From positions 65,563,006 through 65,627,005 of the forward strand of contig NC_080080.1 of NCBI RefSeq assembly GCF_949987535.1: a stretch of DNA of 64,000 bases. The letters run 5' to 3'. The translations under genes were made by a program, and so were the position numbers. The notes beneath the pieces are model-generated. The model saw nothing but the letters and a program-made list of their open reading frames with translations, ran no database searches and was not told the DNA's origin. The stretch is from Balaenoptera acutorostrata. Its lineage: Eukaryota > Chordata > Mammalia > Artiodactyla > Balaenopteridae. Below are positions 33,779-45,725 of this stretch, in pieces. Position 1 is the stretch's first letter; the number at the start of each line of letters is the position of its first letter.

Positions 33779-35545
33779 TGTTAAAAATAAAGGGTGACTA
33801 ATTATAACTTAGAACTCACTTGAACTTCCTGTTTGGACTTTCACTGGAAGTGCCAAAGGGTGGGAATCTTGCCTGATTCTGAATCACCTGAATAGATGGA
33901 GTTCACTGGAGAATGAGTAATAGACAAAAAAGACAAAGAGTGCCAATTGGAGAGCTGAAAAATTACTTTTTTGATCTAATTTTTTGGAAGTACAACCTCT
34001 GTCTAAATATTAGCTTTCTGACTCATCATCCAAACAAAGAGATGCAAGAAGATTTATGAACCAATTCTTCACTTTCTTGAAAGAATTCAGTTCTGAGGGA
34101 CTGTCATGGTATTCCCCCATAAGAAATAAGAACTTTACGAAAAATATATATCTCTTAATTAGACTTCTCGTAATATATGGATTATAAAACATTAAGAACT
34201 AAATATCAACCAAAAAATGCAAATGCAAGACAATATGTAATTCAAGCAGAAATATTAATGTATATATAATATATTTAACATATATATTTGAATATATTGT
34301 GCTATTTGAATATACAAATATTTCTGACATATCTATATCAGATGATATTCAATTTATATACACCTAGAAAAATAGTAAAAATACAATTGATTCACACCTC
34401 AAGAACACTCCTTAACTCAACCTGGTAGGTCTTTCATCTGTTTTAAAATGAAGGTGAAAAATTCTGCTGTCAACATTAATGAAAAAGCTAAAGAAGAGAA
34501 AAAGATAACAATAATTGACATTTCAGTGGCTGGTGGCCTAACATACCAATTGGTAATCTGTGAGACAGGATATGTATTGAATACCAATGACAATAGTTGG
34601 AAACACTCATCAATGCTCTCCGTCATCTACTAATCAAGGTGACATTGTTGATGGATCAGTATCTAAAATTGATAAAGGCAGGAGAATTGTTGATATTTCC
34701 ATCTGGAGTTTTATCTCCAAGTAGGTGTGGTTCAATTCATGAGTACTTAAGGCTGGCAACTGGAAGCATCAGAACATAATCTGTTTCCACTTAGAGATCA
34801 CCAGGCAGTTTAGCTGACAGAATGTAGAGCAGTCCCGTGTCCCATCTGAAGCTCCAGATGAACAGGACACCCATAAGTTACTCTGAAAATAGGAGCCCAG
34901 AAGCTCTGATATCACTAAGAGCTGAGCCAAGTGAATCAAAGTGAACTATATATAATACTTTCCCTGGGGATGCCTTCAGCAGTAGAGGAAGATGGCAGCT
35001 CTGCTACTAGGCTTCGCTAAGATAGAATTGATGTGATACATATACACATATAAAACCATGCATTTGAGAACATAAGATGCACTACTGCCATCTTGCAGTG
35101 CTGCTCACATGAAGCGTCCAGGAGCAGCTTGAAACTCCTTCAGATGGGACGTATTCCAACCATGGGATATAAACTCTATGACAAAGTGCCTATAAAGCGG
35201 CACGGGGCAGAGATCTGGCACACATACCCAGCACATGAAATGCCAAGTGCTGGGGGGTGAATCCCTGCCTCCGTGAGACGTGGCTCTTAGGTAGGAGATG
35301 GGCTCTAGGATTTTGCATCACTGCACATTAGACGCAGTCAGTACAGGTGTGGTACTGATTAGGCTCTATGGATCCCAACTTGGTGCTGTGACTCAATTAT
35401 ATTTCACACAGATCACAAATAGAATTCTTCTCATTTCTAATAAGGTGAGTAGATAGGAAATCCTGGCACTGTACGCTTTTCTTTACCGCAGTCTGGGACA
35501 TTCCTGTCTCAATACCTTCAGCTTGCCTAATGGGGCAGGCCAACA
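33779..35545. other. Non-coding stretch with an AT-rich block
   Basis: At 34255-34320 there is a run of TATA and ATAT motifs able to fold on itself, probably a degenerate (TA)n. No gene or nameable repeat is seen elsewhere. Confidence 0.45.
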
Positions 35546-35549
35546 AGTC

Positions 35550-35765
35550 TATTACTGAACTTGGGGTCAGCTGGCCTGGATTTGAGTCTTCACTTTCACT
35601 TCTTTTGGTCAAGCCATTTAATTCCTCTAGGTATCAGTCTCTTTATTTGTAAAGCAAGAGAAATAAGCTCACAGGTTTCTGCGAGGACCCCATGAGATCA
35701 TGTAAGTGAACAGTTCAGTGAGTTCCTGGCATGTGGAAAATACTCAACAAATTTTGATTGGCTTG
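35550..35765 (+). mobile_element. MIR SINE, sense
   Basis: Core blocks 'ctggcctggatttgagtctt', 'ggtcaagccatttaattcct', 'ctctttatttgtaaagcaag' and 'ggaaaatactcaacaaattt' appear in order over about 215 bp, nearly full length. Confidence 0.8.
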
Positions 35766-38030
35766 TAAGCCAACACAGAGACCCAAGCAAATGCTTGACA
35801 CATTTAAATGACATTTAACAGATAGTGGTGACTATCTACTTACTAGAGTACTGCTAGTAAGATTGGAGTCAAAGGCTACGTTTATGTTCTACAGACAAAT
35901 GTATGCAGTTTCTAATATGGCAGGTCCAATTTGGCAAAGCTTGTCCTAATGCTGCAGGAGCAATGGTATTATTATGTTTGGGGTCTGGTACGTGGTGTCA
36001 CCATATTACATTGCAAGATGAATAAATTTTTCATCCCTTGTTTCTTTCCCTTTTGTTGAAAAGATTTCAACCTGTACCATCAGGATTGGACAAACTATGA
36101 CTAAACGGTATAGGATAGAAATCTGGTAGGTAACCAGTTCACGTCATCAAGCAGTATAATTCACAGCAAGACAAAATAAAACAAAAAACACCACTTCAAT
36201 TCCAGAGGGCATTCATCTGAAGAGAAGGGGGTGTGGGTTTTAAAAAACCAGGGTTTTATGTGGTTGGCATAGTTACGGTACACATGGGTAATTAAATTTC
36301 TGGTATGAATTATTGTTTACAGGGTACGAAAACAATTGGTTCACGTATAGCACAAAATCCACTTTCAAAGAACACAGCATTTTACACACAAATTTAGGTG
36401 GCTGATCATAATGATATCATTATATTCTCTACAGACACATTTCAATGAATGAAGGGCCATTCTTTCCCCAGATGTTCAAACCAATATAACCTACTGAAAA
36501 ACGAAGGTTATTTCCTTTGAGTTGTCCCAATTCAGCCAATTTCAAATTGCTGGGAACATGAGAGAAAAGTTTATTCAAACTTCCTTTCTGCATGTTTTTG
36601 CAGGGTTATTATTTTCTTTGAGTACGGCTGTTCTCCTAACAAGTTTTCTCGATAGGCCTCTGCTCAGAGCAAAGAGAAATTTGTCCATCAGATGTAGTTT
36701 CCTCTGCTCATGCAGAAGTCCACTCGTCTTCAAAAATCAGTTCCGGATAGGAAGTGTCTAGCAGCTTTTATGTTTTCCCATTAGGGATTCATGGCATTAA
36801 AGAGTATTTTCTAGAAGGGAAAAACCTAGCAGTGATCAAAAGTGATACAAATTCGGAAGGAAAAGATGCGTAAGCCTCAAAAACGTGCACTGCATTCTCA
36901 GCAAAAGGCAGACATCTCAGCAGAGTGAATGGCCACCATCCACACTGCGGAGGGATCTTTCTCCCTGTGGAAGATGTGAGTCAGACATGCAGGATGGGCA
37001 GAAAAAAGGCTCAGGATAAAGGCTAAATGGTCTCAGTCTAGATTAGGGATTGATGCAGGTGCATACTGTCACTTTTGTCCTGGGATGACCAGGAAGCTGC
37101 TTGTTTCATGCCTTAAATTACATTCCAGAGAGTTCTAGCTCATCACACATGATGATGCCTGGCACATAGAAGACCCTCCATAAAGATCCTGTCCTTCTTT
37201 CTATCCTTACTTCCATCCTTCCCTTCTTTACTTCCAAAACTGAAGGGTCAAGATACTTTTTGTTTATTAGCTCTGCGTGGAAAGGGTACCTGAACGGTAC
37301 TGGAAACACAATGAAAGCACGCTCTTGCACTAGAAGACAGGAAAGCCTCTTCAAACCTGGCATATAGGAAAAGGAAAATAAAGTTCTGGTAGGTTAGTTG
37401 AAATTTTGTTTCCTTTTCTTGGCAGGCTCAAAAGCCTTTCCCATCTATGGGAAAGTCAAAATAGCTATTTCTTGACAAGGCTAAAAGCTTTAAAATGTGC
37501 CTTTTTTCTTCTGGTTTCAAGTTCTCTATATTCAGGCTTCTTTCACATCTTATATTTTTTCAACAAAGTACTCCAAAGTATGTCTCGACTCTATTGGCAA
37601 AAGTACTACACAAACGCAGGCAAAAAAAAAAAAAAAAAAAAAAAAATGTTCTCTGCACAGAGAGGCTCTGAAGATTGCAGCATCAGAAGCAGGCTCTTTT
37701 ACCTCCATTTTGCTATTTTGATATCTGATTTTACAGAAGACAAAGGGGTGCTGTTAAGTTCTCAAAACTGGTTAGGAAAATTCCTCTGCTGCTTAGGTAG
37801 CTTTCCAGGTGGTGGCGGCCATTGTTTTAAGTCCCTCTCCCCACACCCACTGAATATGTAAAAGATGCAGGTGACCTCAAAGCCCCTAGGTATTAGGAAC
37901 CAGGCCATATAAGGTATCATGGGCTCCTTTCTCATGTGTATCAATACCATCTCCTTCTACTAGACTAAAAGTTCTTTGAGTCACTGCCTACTCCACTGTT
38001 TCCTTTTTAATGATGGGCTGTACCATCTAG
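35766..38030. other. Non-coding stretch with a short poly-A and an L2-like scrap
   Basis: A run of about 26 A lies at 37621-37646. The phrase 'gatgcctggcacatagaaga' near 37154 resembles an L2 or MIR end. Short frames across the poly-A (poly-lysine) are artefacts. Confidence 0.45.
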
Positions 38031-38031
38031 A

Positions 38032-38669
38032 AGTGTTGTCTACTAGAAAAGAATGTGAGCCATTATATGTAATTTAAAGTTTTCTCACTGTCATATTTTT
38101 AAAGGTATAAAGAAATAGGTGAAATTAATTATAATAAATTTCATTTAACGCAATACGTCCAAAATATTATCAGTTCAATATATTGATATAATCAATATAA
38201 ATGAATGAGACTACACTTTCCTTTTTTTTTTTTTTAAGTATTTGTTTATTTATTTATTTATGGCTGTGTTGGGTCTTCGTTTCTGTGCGAGGGCTTTCTC
38301 TAGTTGCGGCGAGCGGGGGCCATTCTTCATCGCGGTGCGCAGGCCTCTCACTATCGCGGCCTCTCTTGTTGCGGAGCACAGGCTGCAGACGCGCAGGCTC
38401 AGTAATTGTCGCTCACGGGCCCAGCTATCCACGGCACGTGGGATCTTCCCAGACCAGGGCTCGAACCCGTGTCCCCTGCATTGGCAGGCAGACTCTCAAC
38501 CACTGCGCCACCAGGGAAGCCCTACACTTTCCTTTTTTGCACAAAGTTTCTAAAATCAGGCATGTCTTTTACATTTATAGCACAGCTCAATTCAGACTAG
38601 CCACACTTCAAGTACTCCATAGCTCCCTGTATCTAGAGGCTGTATCTAGAGGCTATGATATTAGTACAG
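38032..38669. mobile_element. hAT-type MITE ('gtgctgtccaatagaaat' family), split by a SINE
   Basis: The text starts 'agtgttgtctactagaaaag' and includes 'gtgagccattatatgtaatt', 'gaaattaattataataaatt', and after the SINE 'attcagactagccacacttc', ending 'tatgatattagtacag'. The order agrees with an abundant non-autonomous element; a second copy lies at 57929-60114. Near the end a 12-bp unit ('ctgtatctagag' region, 38627-38653) is duplicated in tandem. Confidence 0.7.
38228..38521 (-). mobile_element. CHR-like SINE, antisense, with 17-bp target duplication
   Basis: On the minus strand it begins 'gggcttccctggtggcgcag'. The (AAAT)n tail lies at 38240-38262. The duplication 'ctacactttcctttttt' occurs at 38211-38227 and 38522-38538, perfect. 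The long open frames here (for example 38201-38695 plus) are SINE readings, not genes. Confidence 0.95.
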
Positions 38670-38869
38670 ATTACTCTTCCTCTTTACTTACTTAGGTAAA
38701 TCCTACTTAATTAAACTTCAATGTTCATTCAAATCCTGGGCTTTAATGTAGTCCTGTGTTCAGAGTATACGATGAATAAGTAGTGGACAATTCACTGAGT
38801 AAGTGTTTCTGGCTTATGGAGGTACATGTCATAGCTTCATATGAAATAGCTGGCATTACATTTAGTACT

Positions 38870-39085
38870 TAATACCAATCCAGCTCTTCACCTGTCCCAG
38901 GCACTTGTGGTAAGTGCTTTACAAGACATTGTTTCATTAACCTTCATGACTAACCCATGAGGTCTGATTGTGCCATTTTACAGATGAGGGAACTGAGTCT
39001 TAGTTAAGTAGCCTGCCCAGAGTCCTACTGCTAGTGAGAAGCAGTGTCAAGACTCAAGTCCAGCCAGCCTGACCACCAAGTTCCA
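38870..39085 (-). mobile_element. MIR SINE, antisense
   Basis: 'cacttgtggtaagtgcttta', 'ccattttacagatgagggaa' and 'tagcctgcccagagtcctac' follow the reverse-complement MIR nearly end to end. Confidence 0.85.
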
Positions 39086-40885
39086 GTGCATGCTAGCCAT
39101 CAGCTGTTTTGGTGTTCAGATGGCTCAGGGAGAACCCCAAATACCCAATTTCATTGGTTTCTAATTTAACATGATATAAAAACAAAGGTTAAAAGGACTG
39201 AAAGCATTAGTAATGAGAGTAGCTAAGCAAGGAAAGAAGGTATAGCCCAGGACATCTATAATGTCCATTTCTTTTCCTGACACAGAAAGATATAATCCAT
39301 ATCTCTTGAGCGGACAGTGAAGAATTAATTACATGGGCTTGATTTAACCCACCTGGGTAGTTACAGGAAAGTAAGTACATTGGAAGGTGCTTTAGAAATG
39401 GAGCTTTAAGGGATGTGAAAAAAATGAATGCGTCTACCAGTAGGGAGCAATTAAGTCTATTATCACCAGCAGAACCATTACCATCAAAATAATCATCCCC
39501 AAATTAATCCATACGATGGTACCTTGATGCATCAAAATTTTAATTAAATAAGAACATTTTGTTAGATTGTAAAGGGGAATTCAGGCAGTTTCATCAATGG
39601 CATAATGATACAAGGTAGCTGTTGCTTGATCTCCTGCACTTTTGCTTTCATTTTTTAAATTCTTGTAATTTTCATTGTCCCTTTACCAATCTGCCCCCGA
39701 CCCTGTCTCTCCACCCATCACACACACCTCCTTTTCCAATACAGGAACATGTATAGACTAGACAACCACTGTGTAAGTTTCCAAGATTATGGCTGGGGAG
39801 GGCACTTAAGACCAACTTCTTTTGCTTTTATACCTTTTCTTAAGACTGGTCTTGCACCACCTGTAATATAAAATTGAATTAACTGATTCGCTTATAACAG
39901 TATCATTTAAAAGACCTTGGATTTGGAAGATGAAAGGGTTTCACCAAAATCATAAAGTCCATTGGTCCGTATTTAAGTCAATGATGATGTAACACCAAGA
40001 GTTTATACACTGTAATTAAATTCCTTGTTCCTAATACATTTTTATCACGAGTTGTTTTATGGGCTTTCTTCTATTTTTTCATCTAGCATCTGATTTTATA
40101 GAGCTTAAAAATGGAATTTTTAATGAAGTTTTTTTTTTAATTGATGGCCCTCAGCATTAGTGTTCCTAGCCCACTGGATTGAGTGCCACTACAGATACCC
40201 ACTGAAAGCAGCACTTTCTGAAAGGTCAGGGTATGATTTTCTAAAGGACTTCACTCTGATAAGGCATGACTTAGGTTCTTCATTTCCATGATATGTCCTG
40301 ACACGATATCATTGACAACCATAGTACAACCCAGCAAAATGGAGGATTGGCCCAGTGGTACAATTTTGCTGCTCATTTACTCATTCTTCCCTGACTCGTT
40401 TGTTCCACAAGCACATCGTTTGCTCCTGCTAGCTGTCTGGCACTGGAGACAGACATGTTTCCATTGCTGGAGAAGTCGCTGTGTTGCAGGAAACTGATGT
40501 ACAAAAAATAGTCAGTATCACACCAGCAAGCAAATCCTAGAATCAGAGCTGAGGACTGCCATTCATTGGACAAAGCACACCCTACTCTATTTCTCCACGT
40601 CTTGCCTAATAGGAGCTCCTTTATCGTGGGTCAGGGCCACCGCCACACCATCCTGAAGCTACAGCTCTAGACACATGCAAGGATACATTTGATCACCTGC
40701 TCTTGAAAAGTCAGTATAAAAAAAAAATCCATGACGTACTCATGCACATCCAGTCCTGCCTTCCCTGCCATCAGCTCTCTTTCACCTGACATTGTGCCGT
40801 CTGTCTAACCCGTTAGGGGTTCCATTCCTTATTTCTATGTTTAGTTTAATTCTTTGTTATAGGAAAACCCTAAGTGAGTAGCTCT
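39086..40885. other. Non-coding stretch, nothing recognised
   Basis: No supported gene or repeat is visible. Short frames at 40288-40573 on both strands show no domain. Confidence 0.5.
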
Positions 40886-40887
40886 GA

Positions 40888-40998
40888 ACCCTGGCTGCAC
40901 ACTAGATTAACTTGGGGAGCTTAAAAGTAGACCCATGCCAGGACCTCTCCCCTGAAATTATGCTTCAAGTGGTCCACGGTGTGGCCTCGGCACCTGCA
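40888..40998. mobile_element. MER5A-like hAT MITE fragment
   Basis: 'aaccctggctgcacactaga', 'cttggggagcttaaaagtag' and 'ggcacctgcatttgcc' follow the MER5A pattern. The element is old and partial. Confidence 0.65.
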
Positions 40999-41118
40999 TT
41001 TGCCTTTTCTTTCAGTTTTATTGAGATATAAGTGACATACAGCACCGTGAAAGTTTAAGGTATACAGTGTAATGACTTGACTTACATATATTGTGAAATG
41101 ATTACCACGGCAAGTTCA
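40999..41118 (-). mobile_element. Old L1 LINE 3' end, antisense
   Basis: 'agttttattgagatataagt' followed by 'atattgtgaaatgattacca' is the typical 3' end of old L1 read backwards. Confidence 0.7.
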
Positions 41119-41772
41119 GTTTCTGATACTCCCTCGGTGACTCTAGAAAACAGCCAGGATTCTAAGACACGCTGCTCTACTCAGAGATCGTGAAGCCTGA
41201 GGAGCCAAACTTGGATGAAATCACACACTTCCCTCGGCATCTCTGCACAACCTTGTGTAGGAAAGAGTTAGTGAGCAGAATATCTGGGGGAGAGGCAGAG
41301 GAGAGACCAGGGGAAAGAGGCTCTGTTTGTCAAATAATAACATAAGGCAACCCTCACAGGGGTGGGGAGAGAAATCTCAAACCAAACAAAGAAAACGTGA
41401 ACTATTAAGAAGTTTTAAAATAAATGGCTGCATGAGAACTGGGAATGGTTTTCTGCCCGAAGTTTAAGGAGCAGGTCATCAGTAACGTAACTGGTGGAGG
41501 TCTAATCAATAGATTTGGGGCCTGCTTGTTATATTTCTGTGCTTCCACCATGGGTCATAGGACAAGTTGATAAACAGTCATCCTGGGTCAGAATCTGGAG
41601 CTGTGCGGCCCAAGTTTCTTCTCCAACAAAGACCAAGCTGGGGAAGGTCACATTCATCAACCTCAAAGAAAATTCTGGCTTCCTTTGCATCATGATGAAT
41701 TTGTTAACTATGAAATTATCTAAAATTTTAAAGACCAATTCCTATCTCCCCTCTGTGGGGTCACTGGAGGTA
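41119..41772. other. Non-coding stretch, nothing recognised
   Basis: A 118-codon frame (41515-41871, plus) ends inside a SINE and has no recognisable domain. Confidence 0.45.
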
Positions 41773-41786
41773 GAAAGAAGGAGCTG

Positions 41787-41920
41787 CAGGGAATTCCCTG
41801 GTGGTCCAGTGGTTAGAACTCTGAGCTTCCACTGCAGGGGGCACGGGTTCGATCCCTGGTCAGGGAACTAAGATCCCGCAAGCCTCAAGGTGCAGCAAAA
41901 AAAAAAAAAAAAAAAAGAAG
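41787..41920 (+). mobile_element. Short tRNA-derived SINE with target duplication
   Basis: It begins 'cagggaattccctggtggtc', has 'cacgggttcgatccctggtc' as B box, and ends in a poly-A of about 20. The duplication 'gaaagaaggagctg' lies at 41773-41786 and 41921-41934, perfect. It is about 130 bp, shorter than the 300-bp CHR-like copies, and represents another subfamily. Confidence 0.92.
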
Positions 41921-41934
41921 GAAAGAAGGAGCTG

Positions 41935-42875
41935 TCTAGGTGAACATTTGTGCACACCAGGCATGCCTGGAGCCAATAATGAGAATTCAAAGAAGACACA
42001 ATGATCTGCGTAAGCTGGGTGATGAATTTAGTACCATCTAAAGTTGGCCTTGGAAGCACTTCCTTCGGGCATTTATCCTCTAAAGGCATGAAGGGTGTTT
42101 TGATTTGGAGTTTTTCCATTTGGGGGTGGGAAATGATGCCATGTAGTAGGAAAAGCTCCAGGCTCTTTCAGAACAACCATGTGTCCAGGCAGGTCATCCA
42201 ACCTCCCCAATATAATTCCTTCAACCATAAGATGGAGAAAATGGCATCAAAGGGCTTCGGAGTTCCTTCCAGCTATAAAAGACTAAGAATTGATTGAAAT
42301 TGGATTTCGCAGGAGTTTGGGGGCACTGCTGGTTCCTCTGTGTGTGTGTGTGTGTGTGTGGTGTTTTTACTTAATAGGCAGAAATTAGACAGCAGTTAAG
42401 ATTTTAAGGCTGACTTGAAAATACACGTTTGCCTTATACAAGCCAACTGCACCATTAGAAATAGTCATTAAAAGAAGAACTCAGCTTCTACAAGAGGACT
42501 TTCTGGGGCTGTGAATGAGATTGTGGCATGGTTATTTTGGAGAGAGGCCAAAGAATTAGCAACACTTGTGAAGCTTGGCGGCCCGTGCCCTTGGCGGGAT
42601 TTAATTCTAGGGATTAGAGAGCAAAAAGGTGTAATTTCACAGCAGTTTACCAATATTTTGCAAGTTTCCATACACCTACAGGGGAAAACTTTGGGGTGTT
42701 TACTCTAGTTTTAGTGTAACGTGAAAGATGGAAACAGAAGAAAAAAAAAAGACGAGATGACAGAAGAATAGGTTTTGACCCATTTCAAAGCCATAGCATC
42801 TTAAATGATCCCTCACAGAATCTCTAATTACTTCTGTGGGGAAAAGAGTGATAATTCTAACAATAACGAACAAAT
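41935..42875. other. Non-coding stretch with a (TG)n run
   Basis: A (TG)n run of about 22 bp lies at 42340-42361. Nothing else is recognised. Confidence 0.5.
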
Positions 42876-42884
42876 GTTAAGTGT

Positions 42885-43030
42885 TAATCTGTGCTAATTG
42901 CTTTCCATTATTTCCTCACCCAATCCTCACAACTATATGAGATTGGCATCATTATTATCCCATTTTGCAGATGAGAACACAAAGGCCCAAGTCTCAGGGT
43001 TGGTAAGAGGAGAAACAAGGAAACACCTAC
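42885..43030 (-). mobile_element. MIR SINE, antisense
   Basis: 'tgctttccattatttcctca', 'caatcctcacaactatatga' and 'cccattttgcagatgagaac' match the reverse-complement MIR. Confidence 0.75.
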
Positions 43031-43374
43031 CCATGGCCTTTCAAGTTTTTGACCTCTATTTACTCCTCATTCCATAGCTTGTTCACTTCTTCTGTTTCTT
43101 CTTTTTAAAATATCCCCCCACAATTATCTTCAAATCTGGTCCCTAGCTGGCTCTGCAGCACCTAATCTACTTTGTTTGGCTCCTCACTGTTCTCACATGA
43201 GGTTGATGGCAAGTCTTTGGTGACCTGTAGGCTTAACAATCTTTTAGTCAAATGCTTATCCGTGCAATTCAACTGTTAAATGGAATTTATATGTAAAGGA
43301 GATGAGAGAAGAGGGACTTGGAGAGGTCTTCTAAGACTTCCGAGGTCTAGCTACTTAAAAGGAAAAGTAAGATA

Positions 43375-43568
43375 ATGGATAAACAACAAGATCCTATTGT
43401 ATCGATACAGCACAAGGAGCTATATTCTATATCCCGTAAGACCATAATAGAAAAGGAAATGAAAAAGAATATATATATGTGTATCTCAAACTGAATCACT
43501 TTTCTGCACACCAGAGACTAACACAACATTGTACATCAACTATACTTCAATTAAAAAAAAAAAAAAAA
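43375..43568 (+). mobile_element. L1 LINE 3' end, short, sense
   Basis: 'aacaacaagatcctattgta', 'gaaatgaaaaagaatatata' and 'acatcaactatacttcaatt' precede a poly-A tail. It is about 190 bp and truncated to the last part of the 3' UTR. Similar copies lie at 51137-51295, 55342-55520 and 57216-57376. Confidence 0.85.
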
Positions 43569-43570
43569 GG

Positions 43571-43837
43571 GGGCTTCCTTGGTGGCGCAGTGGTTGAGAA
43601 TCTGCCTGCTAATGCAGGGGACACGGGTTCGAGCCCTGGTCTGGGAAGATCCCACATGCCGCGGAGCAACTAGGTCCGTGAGCCACAACTACTGAGCCTG
43701 CGCGTCTGGAGCCCGTGCTCCGCAACAAGAGAGGCCGCGATAGTGAGAGGCCCGCGCACCACGATGAAGAGAGGCCCCCGCTTGCCGCAACTAGAGAAAG
43801 CCCTCGCACAGAAACGAAGACCCAACACAGCCAAAAA

Positions 43838-43884
<47 letters not shown>

Positions 43885-43890
43885 AGAGAG
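43571..43890 (+). mobile_element. CHR-like SINE with long (AAAT)n tail
   Basis: It begins 'gggcttccttggtggcgcag' directly after the poly-A tail of an L1 3' end and has a complete body. The tail has about twelve AAAT units (43835-43884) followed by GAGAGA repeats. I cannot see a clear target duplication, partly because the left flank is poly-A. The frames 43609-44009 (minus) run through this SINE and its tail. Confidence 0.93.
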
Positions 43891-43897
43891 AGAGAGA
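43835..43897. repeat. (AAAT)n and (GA)n microsatellite
   Basis: The tetranucleotide run of the SINE tail passes into a short (GA)n run. Confidence 0.95.
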
Positions 43898-44885
43898 TTA
43901 AGAGAAAGGCAGGGAGAGAGACAGAGAAAGAAGGAGAGAATGACTCGAAGCTCAGCGGCAAGCACTGGGGCACCTCTGCTACATGAGCAGCATTAGCTAC
44001 GCCGCACACATTTCCTGCTTCTATGGCCTTCTCTGCTTCCTCCTGTCTCCCAGCCCAGGCACACTCATGACCAGCTAATAGGGACCATCTGGTAGAAAAG
44101 ACTGATGTGACTGCATCCCTCTGGATGGATTGATGGCTCTAATTTCCCTACAAAACAGATCTCTTCAGAAGGAGGAAGAAAAACGTTGTTTACAAAAGCA
44201 ATGAACTAAGCTGTGAAATCCCTTAGTACAACGTGCCAAGCGAAACCAGATTAACTCTCCCGATACAGGCCACTATAAAATACAGAGTTTATTTAGAGTA
44301 GGGCTATTCTTTGCAGCCTGGTTTAATCCAGTAATGCTACTAAACACGGGGTTACCCCAGGCCACACTGTAGAGTAGACCATTGCACCCTCACCTACCTT
44401 TGGTTACTGTTAGCAGAGACCGAGTCAGAGGCCTGGCATTTCCACCACCTAGTGACGGTGGCAGGAAGGCTTTAGTTCCAGAATCACTATCAACCACATC
44501 AACCACCGCAACATGCATAACACCTTCATACAAACCAGGTGCTTGCTTAGCAAGTATGTCTTCCAGGCAAGAGCACCTACCCCACTTCCCCTTCCAACCC
44601 AGTACTGCCCATAAGGCCCTCCTATAAGGGAAATGATTGGGGAAGCAGATATTTCAAGACTGGAAGACAGTGATTCAGCCTTATGGCATGTCAGCATTTG
44701 TTCAGTAGCAGAAATCGGTCAGTACTTGACTTTTACGGATCCTTACTCTTTCTTCTCCTTTGACTTCTCTCCCTACTTTGAACTAAAATGAAGATCCGAT
44801 GTTCTCTAATTTGAACTGTCATGACAAACATTGCTCTGAGGGATCAAGAGATTTGACTTGACTTATAGAAGGGAGAACATCCTAG
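43898..44885. other. Non-coding stretch, nothing recognised
   Basis: Frames at 44382-44697 on both strands have no recognisable domain. Confidence 0.5.
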
Positions 44886-44889
44886 TTGT

Positions 44890-45115
44890 AAAGGGCACTG
44901 TCTTCGGAGCCAAAGAAAACTAGGTTATAGCCTTGCCTCTGCCTCTTGGTAGCTATGTGACCTCAGGCAAGTTACTGAACCTCTCTGGGCTACAGATTTC
45001 TGATACACAGTATAACAGGGATCAAAATGTTCCCTATCATAACATTGCCTGGCTTCGGTGAAGACTGATGAGATAAAGTACATAAAGCATTCAATAAATG
45101 TTGTTATCATGATTA
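44890..45115 (+). mobile_element. MIR SINE, sense, nearly full length
   Basis: 'ggcactgtcttcggagccaa', 'cttggtagctatgtgacctc', 'caagttactgaacctctctg' and 'gcattcaataaatgttgtta' appear in MIR order. Confidence 0.88.
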
Positions 45116-45364
45116 TAACCTAATTGAATCAAAATGAAAGGATGAGAGCAAACTAGAGGAAAACTGCATCCCTGCCACGGTTCATAATGGATATTTGTCT
45201 GCAAATAGTTTTCTAATTTCAGTAAAAACCTAGCTTGCTTTCTCTCAGTTAATTCGGTACCTTTTAGTAGTCCATATTTCCATAATGAGCTGGACTTCAA
45301 CCACCTCTTCTAGAGTAACAATGCCAGACTCTTCATAAATTGTCCTTTTACCTTAACTAACCAT

Positions 45365-45495
45365 CAGAGATAGGTACTATGCTCCCTGTTCTACAGAGAA
45401 GGCATTTCAGAGATGCTGTGGGATAGGCCCAAATTTGAGCCAAGAGTCAGGATTTGAACGCAGATCTTCTCATCTCACCACCGTTGCCTCAGGTT
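45365..45495 (-). mobile_element. MIR SINE fragment, antisense
   Basis: 'ctacagagaaggcatttcag' and 'caggatttgaacgcagatct' resemble the reverse-complement MIR core. Only part is left. Confidence 0.5.
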
Positions 45496-45529
45496 CTCTG
45501 AACATCAGAAAACTCACGACAGTAAGAGC

Positions 45530-45725
45530 TAGCTTTCACTGAGCCGTGTATATGCCAGACACTGTTCTAATCAATCAGATCTGTAAACTTATAATCCTCA
45601 TAAAACCCCTATGGATTTCTACCATTCCCATTTTATAGATGAGAAAACCAAGGCAACAAGGAAATTAAGGAACTTGCCCAAAGTGACACAACTAGTAGGC
45701 AGAAAGGTGTCAGAAACCAGACCGT
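45530..45725 (-). mobile_element. MIR SINE, antisense
   Basis: 'gccagacactgttctaatca', 'cattttatagatgagaaaac', 'gaacttgcccaaagtgacac' and 'agtaggcagaaaggtgtcag' follow the MIR text backwards. Confidence 0.85.

Noticed and set aside
38201..38695. A 164-codon open frame on the plus strand
   Set aside because: It runs through an antisense CHR-like SINE and its hAT host; the same protein text appears in the other SINE copies (21464-21806, 58114-58314).
41821..41880. A tRNA gene suggested by the GGTTCGATCCC box
   Set aside because: It is the tRNA-derived head of a SINE with poly-A tail and target duplication.
43835..43890. CRISPR-like or satellite array
   Set aside because: A simple tetranucleotide SINE tail; there are no spacers, and this is a mammalian genome.
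43609..44009. Leu/Ile/Tyr-repeat open frames on the minus strand that look like membrane proteins
   Set aside because: They translate the (AAAT)n tail and body of a SINE; the apparent transmembrane segments are a microsatellite.
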